64,000 nt of DNA. Origin: Poindextera sp035604135. GTDB taxonomy: Bacteria > Pseudomonadota > Alphaproteobacteria > Caulobacterales > Caulobacteraceae. The notes beneath the pieces were generated by a model, which saw only the letters and a program-made list of their open reading frames with translations, had not been told where the DNA came from and did not search any database. Shown here one piece after another: positions 42,825 through 50,672 of the stretch. A program made the position numbers and the translations under genes. Where the stretch lies: positions 1-64,000 of the forward strand of contig DATNJB010000063.1 in NCBI GenBank assembly GCA_035604135.1, written 5' to 3'. Position 1 is the first letter of the stretch. Each line of letters begins with the position of its first letter.

Positions 42825-43573
42825 GCGAGGCCCTCGCCGCCCTCGACGACGTCGAAGTCGACTACCCGCGCGGGCCGGCGCTGGGCCCCTTCAGCCTGGC
42901 GATCGAGCCCGGCCAGATCGTGGGCCTGGTCGGCCCGTCCGGTTGCGGGAAGTCGACGGCGGTGCGGCTGCTGGCCGGGCTCGAAGCGCCGACGCGCGGG
43001 GTCGTGCGCCGCATGACGGCCAAAGGCGACACCGCCGTGGTGTTCCAGGCCCCGACGCTGATGCCGTGGGCGAGCGCGCGGGCCAATGTCGCCCTCCCGC
43101 TCGAACTCGACGGCATGCCCCGCCGCGAGGCGCGCGCGCAGGCCGACCGGCTGCTGGAGCGCGTCAAGCTCGCCGGCGCCGAGCAGGCCAAGCCGGCACA
43201 GCTCTCCGGCGGCATGGCCATGCGGGTCTCGCTGGCGCGCGCGCTGGTGACCGATCCGAAGCTGCTTCTGCTGGACGAGCCGTTCGCGGCGCTCGACGAG
43301 ATCACGCGCCGCGCGCTCGGCGCGGACGTGCAGGGGCTCTGGGCCGCGTTGAAGCCGGCGATCGTGTTCGTGACCCACAACGTCGAGGAGGCCTGCTACA
43401 TGGCCGGCCGGGTTGTGGTGATGACCCCCGGTCCCGGTCGTCTGGCCGGCGAGACGCACGTCGACGGACCCATGCCGAGGCCGCCTGGCTTTCGCACCAC
43501 CGAGGCCTTCCGTCAGGCGTGCGAGCGCGTTTCGGCCGACCTCGCCCGGGGTATGCAGGGGGCGGTCGCATGA
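42821..43573 (+). CDS. ABC importer ATPase, SsuB/TauB type
   Basis: 250 residues from GTG at 42821, overlapping the previous stop. Walker A GPSGCGKST, Q-loop VFQAPTLMPW, signature LSGGM, Walker B LLLLDEPFAALDE, H-loop VTHNVEEACYM. The signature has Met in place of the usual Gln after LSGG, as in several SsuB/TauB ATPases. It energises uptake of the ligand bound by the 41817-42824 protein. The permease starts 4 bases before its end. Confidence 0.92.
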   Translation: MSEALAALDDVEVDYPRGPALGPFSLAIEPGQIVGLVGPSGCGKSTAVRLLAGLEAPTRGVVRRMTAKGDTAVVFQAPTLMPWASARANVALPLELDGMPRREARAQADRLLERVKLAGAEQAKPAQLSGGMAMRVSLARALVTDPKLLLLDEPFAALDEITRRALGADVQGLWAALKPAIVFVTHNVEEACYMAGRVVVMTPGPGRLAGETHVDGPMPRPPGFRTTEAFRQACERVSADLARGMQGAVA

Positions 43574-44337
43574 GCCGGCTCGCGAACGCCATCGCGCCTG
43601 CCGCCCTCATCGTGGTCCTGCTCGCCGTATGGGAAGCCGCCTGCCGGCTGCTGTCGGTCCCCGTGTTCCTGTTGCCAGCCCCGTCGGAAATCGCGGTCGC
43701 CGCGGTCGAGAACGCGCCGCTGCTCATCGACGCCGCAGGCAACACCCTGCTCATGGCCGTGCTCGCGTTCCTGCTGGCCGCGGGCCTGGCCTTCACCGTT
43801 GCGTTGCTCATCTCGACCCACCCGCTCGCCGAGCGAGCCGTGCAGCCGCTGGCGGTCAGCCTGCAGGTGACGCCGATCATGGCCATCGCCCCGCTTGCGG
43901 TGATCTGGGCCGGCCTCGACCATCCGGCGCGCGCCGTGGTCGGGCTGGCGGCGATCGTCGCATTCTTTCCGATCTTCTCGGGCGCGCTCACCGGGCTGAA
44001 GTCGGCCGATCCGGACCTGGAGCGACTGTTCGACCTCTACGGTGCGAGCGCGCGGGAGCGCCTCTTCCGCCTCCGCCTGCCGTCGGCGGTGCCGTTCCTG
44101 CTCGAGGGGCTGAAGGTCGCCGCCGGCCTCGCCCTCATCGGCGCCGTGGTCGCCGAGTTCGTCGCCCGCTCTGGCCTCAGTCGCGGCTTGGCGTGGCGGC
44201 TGATGGAGGCCTCAAACCGGCTGGAAACGGCCAAGACCTTCGCCGCACTGTTCGTCCTTGTGCTGATGGGGGTTGGTCTGAACGCCTTGATGCGGGGCGC
44301 GGAACGGGCCGTCCTGCGCTGGTGGCGAGGCCGTTAG
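43570..44337 (+). CDS. ABC importer permease, SsuC/TauC type
   Basis: 255 residues, about six membrane helices, with the EAA-loop YGASARERLFRLRLPSAVP that contacts the ATPase coupling helix. N-terminal helix starts IAPAALIVVLLAVWEAA. ATG at 43570 overlaps the ATPase stop (ATGA). The 3' end overlaps a TTAG-N7-TTAA box. Completes the binding-protein-dependent importer. Confidence 0.92.
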   Translation: MSRLANAIAPAALIVVLLAVWEAACRLLSVPVFLLPAPSEIAVAAVENAPLLIDAAGNTLLMAVLAFLLAAGLAFTVALLISTHPLAERAVQPLAVSLQVTPIMAIAPLAVIWAGLDHPARAVVGLAAIVAFFPIFSGALTGLKSADPDLERLFDLYGASARERLFRLRLPSAVPFLLEGLKVAAGLALIGAVVAEFVARSGLSRGLAWRLMEASNRLETAKTFAALFVLVLMGVGLNALMRGAERAVLRWWRGR

Positions 44338-44348
44338 GCGTGGGTTAA
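44334..44348. promoter_or_regulatory. Degenerate CtrA-like box
   Basis: TTAG-N7-TTAA (44334-44337 and 44345-44348), upstream of the Pro/Ala-rich gene that starts at 44399. Second TTAA half site at 44359-44362. Weaker than the pair at 47683, as the first half deviates and overlaps a coding stop. Confidence 0.35.
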
Positions 44349-44398
44349 GCCGACTGCGTTAAGGCTCCCGGGTTGAGGCCGAACAACCGGGGCAGTCA

Positions 44399-45109
44399 AT
44401 GCGAGCCCTCTTTCTTGTCGTATCCGTCGCCGGCGCCGCCGTCCTGTCCGCAGGCGTGGCCCGTGCGCAGGCCGATCGCTACGGTCCTGACCAGACCGCC
44501 GACCAACAAGTCGCCACGCTGGACGGGCCCTACCTGACCTGGCCGGGCAAGCAGGCTCCTTCCGACGTCGGGGCAGCCACCCAGCCGCAGGCGCCCGCGG
44601 AGCAGCCCGCGCCGGCGCCCGAGCCGCCGGTCGCCGCACCTGCGCCTCCGCCCGTCGCCGAGGAGCCGGAGACGCCGGCCGTCGCGGCGTTGCCTGCGGT
44701 CCTGCCCGCGCCCCAACCTGCCATTCCGCCGGCCGCGCAGCCGCTCGCTGTCGCCCAGCCCACCCCCGTCCCCGCGCCGCAACCGGCGGCGCAAGCGACC
44801 GCTCCGGCCGCGCCGCTCGCGCCTCAGCAGACCGCCGAGGACGCCGGGCACGCGCGGCTGCCGCCGCACATCTATTCGGTGGCGCGCGACTATGGCCTGA
44901 AGCCGGATCCCATCCCGCTGACGAACCAGTTCTTCCAGGATCAATCGTCCTCCGACACCGATCTGGCGGCGCCGCCGCCTGCCCTGCCGCCGCGGCCGGT
45001 GCCCGGCGCGCAGACGGTGAACAACCCCTCCAATATCAACACGCCGTCGAACCGGGCCCGGGCGGTCGCCGAAGACACGCCCAGTCCAGACGACGACAGC
45101 AGCAACTAG
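44399..45109 (+). CDS. Pro/Ala-rich secreted protein of unknown function
   Basis: 236 residues with a signal peptide (about 1-23, probable cleavage ARA|QAD). Residues 60-145 are low-complexity Pro/Ala/Val, likely to be unstructured and to span the periplasm. The flanking parts are less biased: GPYLTWPGK near residue 45 and HIYSVARDYGLKPDPIPLTNQFF near 157-180, which may be the functional ends. It is 3 bases upstream of a DUF2336 gene and probably cotranscribed. No known domain. Confidence 0.75.
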   Translation: MRALFLVVSVAGAAVLSAGVARAQADRYGPDQTADQQVATLDGPYLTWPGKQAPSDVGAATQPQAPAEQPAPAPEPPVAAPAPPPVAEEPETPAVAALPAVLPAPQPAIPPAAQPLAVAQPTPVPAPQPAAQATAPAAPLAPQQTAEDAGHARLPPHIYSVARDYGLKPDPIPLTNQFFQDQSSSDTDLAAPPPALPPRPVPGAQTVNNPSNINTPSNRARAVAEDTPSPDDDSSN

Positions 45110-45111
45110 CC

Positions 45112-46209
45112 ATGGCCGCTCAGACCAAATTGCATGACCTGATCGCTCTGGCGCGCGAACCCTCGAGCGCGCGGCGGCGCGAGCTTCTGCGCGAGGTGAC
45201 TGACCTCTTCTTCGTCGCCCCGGACGGCCGACCGCCGTCCGAGCTGGCGCTGTTCGACGACGTGTTGTCGCAGCTGGCCGGCGAGATGGAGGAAGCCGTG
45301 CGGGCGGAGCTTGCCGAGCGCATGGCCGACCAGCCGCAGGCGCCCCGGCGGCTGATCACACGCTTCGCCGCCGACGCGGCGCCGGTGGCCGAACCGGTGC
45401 TGGCCCGATCGCCCGTCTTGACCGAGGACGACCTGCTGCAGGTCGCGCGCACACGCGACCAGGATCACTTGCGCGCCATCTCGCGCCGCTTTCGCGTGCC
45501 GGAAGCCGTCTCAGACGCCATCGTCGAGCGCGGCGACGACACAACACTGAATGTGCTGCTGCGCAACGAGAACGCCGAGCTCAGCCGCGCGGCGCACGAG
45601 GCGGCGGTGGACCGCGCCACCGTCAACCCCGACCTGCACGAGGCGGTGGTCGAGCGCCGCGCGCTGCCGGTCGACCTCTTGAACGAGATGTATTTCGTGG
45701 TCGAGGCGCGCCTCCGCGACCGCATCCTCGAGAAGAACGCCGCCATCGACCCCGAGGCGCTGGAGGCGGCGCTCGAAGCCGGCCGCAAACGCGTCGCCGC
45801 CCGCGACGGGGCGTTGCCGCCCGACTACGCGGCCGCCGAGGCGGCGGTGCGGGCGGTGAAGGCGAAGGGCGGATTGAGCGCGCCGGTGATCGCCTCGTTC
45901 CTGCGCGCCGGCGAGACCACCAAGTTCCTGGTCGCCCTGTCCGAGATGGCCGACGTCGACTTCCACACCGCCCGCCGCATCCTCGAACGGCGCGAGCTGG
46001 ATGCGCTGGCCATCGTCTGCAAGGCGGCGGACTTCGACCGTTCGCTGTTCCTGACCTTCGCGGTCTTGGTGCTCGACCGCGACGTGGACGCCATGGGCCG
46101 CGCGCGTGAATACGGCCAGCTCTACGCCGACCTGCCGCGCGACTCCGCCTGCCGCACGGTGCGCTTCTGGCGGATGCGCCGCCAGACCGGGGACGTCGCG
46201 GCCGCTTAG
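45112..46209 (+). CDS. DUF2336 protein (alphaproteobacterial helical repeat)
   Basis: 365 residues, alpha-helical, no signal peptide. The DUF2336 pattern is clear: TKLHDLIALAREPSSARRRELLREVTDLFF, then FDDVLSQLAGEMEEAVRAELAERMA, and the ending VLVLDRDVDAMGRAREYGQLYADLP. The family is common in Caulobacterales and Rhizobiales but has no established function. A second member lies at 54156-55382. Stop overlaps the convergent helical protein by four bases. Confidence 0.88.
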   Translation: MAAQTKLHDLIALAREPSSARRRELLREVTDLFFVAPDGRPPSELALFDDVLSQLAGEMEEAVRAELAERMADQPQAPRRLITRFAADAAPVAEPVLARSPVLTEDDLLQVARTRDQDHLRAISRRFRVPEAVSDAIVERGDDTTLNVLLRNENAELSRAAHEAAVDRATVNPDLHEAVVERRALPVDLLNEMYFVVEARLRDRILEKNAAIDPEALEAALEAGRKRVAARDGALPPDYAAAEAAVRAVKAKGGLSAPVIASFLRAGETTKFLVALSEMADVDFHTARRILERRELDALAIVCKAADFDRSLFLTFAVLVLDRDVDAMGRAREYGQLYADLPRDSACRTVRFWRMRRQTGDVAAA

Positions 46210-47594
46210 GAGCTCCGGCCGCGGCTAGCCGGCGAAGCCTGCGTCGGCATCGGCCGCTTCGCACGCTCGAGCGTCCTGGCGGTCTCGTCCGCCAGCGCGC
46301 GCAGGCCGTTCTCCTTGAATACGTCGAGCGCCATCGTCAGCGCGAACGCCGAGCGGGCGCGGTCCCCGCGATCGACGCCCGAGACCCTGGCGCGCGCCTC
46401 ATGCAGACCGGCCAGTCCGAGCTGGCGCACCGCCCAGCCGACGGGGTCCTTCTGCGGGCGGTTGGCGGCGAGCTCGGAGCGGAGCGCGTTCTCTGCCGCA
46501 CGCAGGCCTTTCAAGTCCGCCGCGAGTTCCGCCCGCCTGGCCATGCAAAGCGCGCGACGGAAGGCGACCTCGGCGCGCGCCGGCACTCTGGGCATCCGAT
46601 CGAGCACGGTGAGCACACGCGCGAAAGCACCGGCTGCTTGCGCATAGGCGCCGTCGCTGTCCGTCGCCTCGCCGAGCAGCTGCAGGGTTTCCGCAAGGAC
46701 GCCCTGAACCGAAGCCCAGTCCAGCGGACTGTCGTCCCGGCTGAGGGTCTCCAGAACCGCCACCAGGCCGTTCACCGCCTTGGCGATGGCTTCGATGTCG
46801 ACGTCGAGGGCCGCAGCGGTCGCCGTGGCGCTCCAACGCGCCGCGCTCGCCCTGGCCCAGCTTAGCGGCTCGTAGGCCGGATCGAGCTTGCGCAGCGCCA
46901 GGAGCGCGCCGTCGAGCGCCATGCGCAAGAGCATCGGCTCTTTCAGCCGCGCGCCGCAGGCCAAAAGGAACTCGGCGCGGTCGATGCGCGCCTGGGCGGC
47001 GAGCAGCCGTGCGGCCGCGCGCCGGCGGCCGTGGGTTTCCAACTCGTGGATCGGGCCGTCGAACCGCGCCGCGGCGGTCAGCGCCTGCTCGCGATTGGCG
47101 ATGCCGCGAAGCGCGCGGGCCTCGATCACCGCGCGGCCCCAAGCCGCCAGCGGCCCGACGGCGGTGTCGCCGGCGGCCTCCTGCGCGTGCTTCAACGCCG
47201 CGTCGGCCGCGGCGTTCAGGCCATCGTCGCCGAACAGCTCGGCGCCCAGCAAGGCTATGCCGGCCTGCTCGCAGCGCGCGGCGCTCCAGGCGGCCATGCG
47301 CCGCTCGCGGTCGAAGCCGGCGGCGGCGCGCTCCGCCGCCGAAGCGGCCTTGCGCAGAGCGGCGACATCGCCGGTGCGGCGGGCGATCTCGCGCCATACC
47401 CGCGCCGCCTCGAGATAGCGCTTGGCGCGGTCCTTGGCGCTGATCCGGCCGGCGGCCACATCGGCGGCCCGCCCCTCCGCGCGTAGCAGATCGAGGTCAA
47501 GCAGCTCAAGCAGGCTCGCATCGCCGCCGGTGATCCCGTCCTTCAGCGCGTCCGCCCTGAACAGTCGCTTCAGCTCGCGACCGAATTCGAACAT
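46206..47594 (-). CDS. Helical TPR-like protein with CtrA-type promoter boxes
   Basis: 462 residues from ATG at 47594 (MFEFGRELKRLFRAD). Many Ala-rich helices in the style of tetratricopeptide repeats, for example LAETLQLLGEATDSDGAYAQAAGAFARVL and KRYLEAARVWREIARRTGDVAALRKA. No catalytic motif, signal peptide or membrane helix. A scaffold or chaperone-like role in a protein complex is a guess from the fold. Two TTAA-N7-TTAA boxes stand 89-120 bases upstream of the start, suggesting control by the cell-cycle regulator CtrA. Confidence 0.75.
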   Translation of the reverse strand: MFEFGRELKRLFRADALKDGITGGDASLLELLDLDLLRAEGRAADVAAGRISAKDRAKRYLEAARVWREIARRTGDVAALRKAASAAERAAAGFDRERRMAAWSAARCEQAGIALLGAELFGDDGLNAAADAALKHAQEAAGDTAVGPLAAWGRAVIEARALRGIANREQALTAAARFDGPIHELETHGRRRAAARLLAAQARIDRAEFLLACGARLKEPMLLRMALDGALLALRKLDPAYEPLSWARASAARWSATATAAALDVDIEAIAKAVNGLVAVLETLSRDDSPLDWASVQGVLAETLQLLGEATDSDGAYAQAAGAFARVLTVLDRMPRVPARAEVAFRRALCMARRAELAADLKGLRAAENALRSELAANRPQKDPVGWAVRQLGLAGLHEARARVSGVDRGDRARSAFALTMALDVFKENGLRALADETARTLERAKRPMPTQASPASRGRSS

Positions 47595-47682
47595 CGAGCG
47601 GCTCCGCGGTCTTGCCCCATGCGCCAAACCGGCACGACGGGACGGCTGCACCTAGGGAGGAGCAAACCCGGAGCCGAGACTT

Positions 47683-47714
47683 TTAACAAGAGATTAATCT
47701 TAACGAATGGTTAA
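47683..47714. promoter_or_regulatory. Two perfect CtrA-type boxes (TTAA-N7-TTAA)
   Basis: Box 1: TTAA at 47683-47686 and 47694-47697 with CAAGAGA between. Box 2: TTAA at 47700-47703 and 47711-47714 with CGAATGG between. Each is an exact match to the CtrA consensus, in a rare low-GC stretch. They lie in the 147-base gap between prfC and the TPR-like gene, in the promoter position of the latter. Confidence 0.7.
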
Positions 47715-47741
47715 CGGCTGGGTGATCGCGCAGCCGCGGGC

Positions 47742-49322
47742 CTAACCCCGCTCGCGGGTTTTCAGGAAAGTCACGTCCGGAAAGCGCTCCGCCACGTAGC
47801 CTAGCTCCCACGCCGATTTGGCGAGGAAGACTGGCAGGCCGTCGAGGTCCTCGGCCATGGCGGTGCGGTGCTTGGAGGCGAAGCCCTCGATGGCGGCGCG
47901 CTCGCCGCCCAGCCAACGCGCCTCCTCGTAAGGCGCCGGCTCGAACTCGATCGCCAGGTCGTATTCGCCAACCAGCCGGTCGGCCATCACCTCGAACTGT
48001 AGCTGGCCGACCGCGCCGACGATGAAGTCGGCGCCGATCAGCGGGCGGAAGAGCTGGGTCACGCCCTCCTCGGCCAGGCTCTCCAGCGCCTTCTTCAGGT
48101 GCTTGGCCTTGAGCGGATCCATGACCCGAACCCGCTTCAGAATCTCAGGCGCGAAGTTCGGCAGGCCGGCAAAGCGGAGCCGGCCGCTTTCCGACAGGCT
48201 GTCGCCGACTCGAAGAATCCCGTGGTTGGGGATCCCGATCACGTCGCCGGCGAAGGCGTCTTCGGCAAGCTCGCGGTCGGAGGCGAAGAACATGATCGGC
48301 GCATTCACCGAGATCTGGCGGCCGGTGTTCTGCACCTTGAGCTTCATGCCGCGGGTGAAGGCGCCCGAGCAGAGCCTGAGGAAGGCCACCCGATCGCGAT
48401 GGTTGGGGTCCATGTTGGCCTGCACCTTGAACACGAAGCCCGAGACCTCGCTGTCGCCGGGGGCTACATGGGTGGGCTCCCCATCGCGGGTGGCCGCGAC
48501 CGGCTTTGGCGGCGGCGCGTAGGCCCCAATGCCGTCGAGCAGCGGATCGACCCCGAAATGGCGCAGCGCCGAGCCGAAGAAGACCGGCGTCATGTGCCCT
48601 TCCAGGAACGACTGCGGGTCGAACGGCTTGGCCGCCTCGGTGACCAGCATCGCGCCCTCTTCCAGCTCGTCGCGTTCGTCCGGGTCGAGCACCAGCGAGA
48701 GGGCGTTGGACTTGAACGCCACAGGCGCGGGCTGCTCGCCCCGCTTGGCGAAGGGGAGAAAGCGGTTTGATTTGAGCTCGAGGATCCCCTTGAACCGCCC
48801 CCCGGATCCGGCGGGCCAGTAGAGCGGCGCCGGATCGAGCGCGAGCTTGGACGATATCTCGTCGAGCAGTGCGAATGGATCTAACGCCTCGCGGTCCATC
48901 TTGTTGATGAAGGTGAGGATCGGGATGTCGCGCAGACGACAGACCTCGAACAGCTTCAGCGTCTGCGGCTCGATGCCCTTGGCCGCGTCCAACACCATGA
49001 TGGCTGCGTCGGCGGCGGTCAGCGTGCGGTAGGTATCTTCCGAGAAGTCCTCGTGGCCGGGGGTGTCCAGCAAGTTGAACATCAGACCGGCGTGGTCGAA
49101 CGTCATGGCGCTGGCCGAGACCGAGATGCCGCGCTCGCGCTCGATCTTCATCCAGTCGGAGCGGGTGCGACGCTGCTCGCCGCGCGCGCGGACGGCCCCG
49201 GCGGCGCGGATCGCCCCGGCGGCCAGCAGCAGATTCTCCGTCAGCGTCGTCTTGCCGGCGTCGGGGTGGGATATGATCGCGAACGTGCGGCGACGCGCGG
49301 CTTCGGCGGCAGGTGAGGTCAT
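47742..49322 (-). CDS. prfC: Peptide chain release factor 3
   Basis: 526-residue translational GTPase that recycles RF1/RF2 after peptide release. G1 is HPDAGKTT (19-26), G3 LDTPGHEDFSEDTYR, G4 FINKMDRE. The RF3-specific NSLSLVLD-like and FVFKVQANMDP NHRDR segments are present, with the C-terminal domain HRTAMAEDLDGLPVFLAKSAWEL. ATG at 49322 gives normal length. It is absent from some alphaproteobacteria, so its presence is of note, but the gene looks intact. Confidence 0.96.
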   Translation of the reverse strand: MTSPAAEAARRRTFAIISHPDAGKTTLTENLLLAAGAIRAAGAVRARGEQRRTRSDWMKIERERGISVSASAMTFDHAGLMFNLLDTPGHEDFSEDTYRTLTAADAAIMVLDAAKGIEPQTLKLFEVCRLRDIPILTFINKMDREALDPFALLDEISSKLALDPAPLYWPAGSGGRFKGILELKSNRFLPFAKRGEQPAPVAFKSNALSLVLDPDERDELEEGAMLVTEAAKPFDPQSFLEGHMTPVFFGSALRHFGVDPLLDGIGAYAPPPKPVAATRDGEPTHVAPGDSEVSGFVFKVQANMDPNHRDRVAFLRLCSGAFTRGMKLKVQNTGRQISVNAPIMFFASDRELAEDAFAGDVIGIPNHGILRVGDSLSESGRLRFAGLPNFAPEILKRVRVMDPLKAKHLKKALESLAEEGVTQLFRPLIGADFIVGAVGQLQFEVMADRLVGEYDLAIEFEPAPYEEARWLGGERAAIEGFASKHRTAMAEDLDGLPVFLAKSAWELGYVAERFPDVTFLKTRERG

Positions 49323-49356
49323 GGGCGGGCGGGGATAGCCCGGCCTGGGTCCACTG

Positions 49357-49689
49357 TCAGCCCTCCTCGACCGGCTCGGTCAGGAAGTGCCGGCCCTTCG
49401 CGTCGTCGATCTCGACGACCCAGAGGTCCGGGTCGATGCGACGGCTGCGCTCGACATAAGCGTCGACACCCGCCTCGTCCCGCGCACTGGCCGGCCGCAT
49501 CCACACCCTCTCCCCGTCACCGCGCACGGCTTCGGCGTAGAGGCGCGCCCAGCCTTCGCGGCGGTTGATCAGCTTGACCAGGACCGCGCCGGCGCGCGGG
49601 TCGCCCTTGCGCGCGACCATGGCGAAGGCGCCGCCCTGCTCGGCGCGGCGGATCAGAGCGGAAACCCAAAGGTCGGTGGAGAGGAGCAA
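49357..49689 (-). CDS. DUF1491 protein
   Basis: 110-residue alphaproteobacterial protein: WVSALIRRAEQGGAFAMVARKGDPRAGAVLVK, then ERVWMRPASARDE and DPDLWVVEIDDAKGRHFL, all DUF1491. Short, no signal peptide. Transcribed toward prfC 34 bases away. Function unknown. Confidence 0.87.
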   Translation of the reverse strand: MLLSTDLWVSALIRRAEQGGAFAMVARKGDPRAGAVLVKLINRREGWARLYAEAVRGDGERVWMRPASARDEAGVDAYVERSRRIDPDLWVVEIDDAKGRHFLTEPVEEG

Positions 49690-49766
49690 GGTCTTCGCTA
49701 ACGGTCGATAAAGACGCGGGCGCTTAAGCTAACCCCCTTTCCCGGACATGCCAGAGCCGCCTCGCC

Positions 49767-50672
49767 ATGCCGCGCGCCTTCCGCCGCACCACCCTCGCGC
49801 TGTCGGCGCTGCTGCTGTCTCTGGCCGCGCCCGCGCTGGCGCGAGCGACGGCGATCGACGCGTTCTACGAACGGGCGGTGATGACGGCGGCCGACCAGCG
49901 CTGCCGGCTGTTCACGCCGGAGCTGGCCTCGGCGCTACAGGCGGCCGAGGCGCAAGCGCGCGGTGCGGCGTTGCGCTCAGGCTACTCGGGCAGCCAGATC
50001 GCCCAGGTCGAGGAACGGGCGGATGCCAAGATCGCCACCGTACCCTGCAATTCGCCCGATATCGCGTTGGCCGCCACGCGCGTGCGCGCTGCATTCGACG
50101 GCTACTCCAAGCTGGTGCGCATGAACTACCCGGGCGACGTCGCCGACTGGACCGCGGACCGCTCGACGTCCCGCCGCGAGCCGATCTGGAAGCTGTCGCA
50201 GACCGCCCAATTCCCCGGCGGGGCGTTGGTGTTCGGGCTGGCGGGCGAGGACGGACCGAGCTCGCTCATCGTGGTCGCGGCGTTCCCCGGAGGCGCCGAG
50301 CCCTATGCCGCCCGGCTCGTCATGCGCGACCCTTCCCTCGCGCCGGTCGCCTTCATCAACGGGCTGCAGTCGACGAACGGCCGCACACCACTCTCGGCGC
50401 GCACGCCGCCCAGGAGCGCCACGAACGCCGTGATGGCCGAGGCCCGCGCTGCGGCGGATCCGACCCTGCTCCCGCCCGGCGCCCGCGGCGGCACGGCTTT
50501 CCGCTTCCCGAAGTCGGCCGGGCAGACGCTGAGCAGCCTCGACCCGCGCGAGGCCGTCGCGATCGACTTCCTGTTCGCCTCGCGCAACGGGCCCGACCAG
50601 GTGCGCACCGCCTATGTCGAGGTCGGCGATTTCGCCGCCGGCCGCGCCTTCCTCGCCGCCAATCAGCGCTGA
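49767..50672 (+). CDS. Exported protein of unknown function
   Basis: 301 residues with a signal peptide (1-26, cleavage probably after ALA). The mature part has only two cysteines (RCRLF near 47 and VPCNS near 94) that could form a disulfide in the periplasm. YERAVMTAADQRCRLFTPELASALQAAEAQARG looks helical. A later PDLLPPGARGG-like stretch is Pro/Arg-rich. No domain recognised. Convergent with the histidine kinase; stops overlap by 10 bases. Confidence 0.72.
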   Translation: MPRAFRRTTLALSALLLSLAAPALARATAIDAFYERAVMTAADQRCRLFTPELASALQAAEAQARGAALRSGYSGSQIAQVEERADAKIATVPCNSPDIALAATRVRAAFDGYSKLVRMNYPGDVADWTADRSTSRREPIWKLSQTAQFPGGALVFGLAGEDGPSSLIVVAAFPGGAEPYAARLVMRDPSLAPVAFINGLQSTNGRTPLSARTPPRSATNAVMAEARAAADPTLLPPGARGGTAFRFPKSAGQTLSSLDPREAVAIDFLFASRNGPDQVRTAYVEVGDFAAGRAFLAANQR

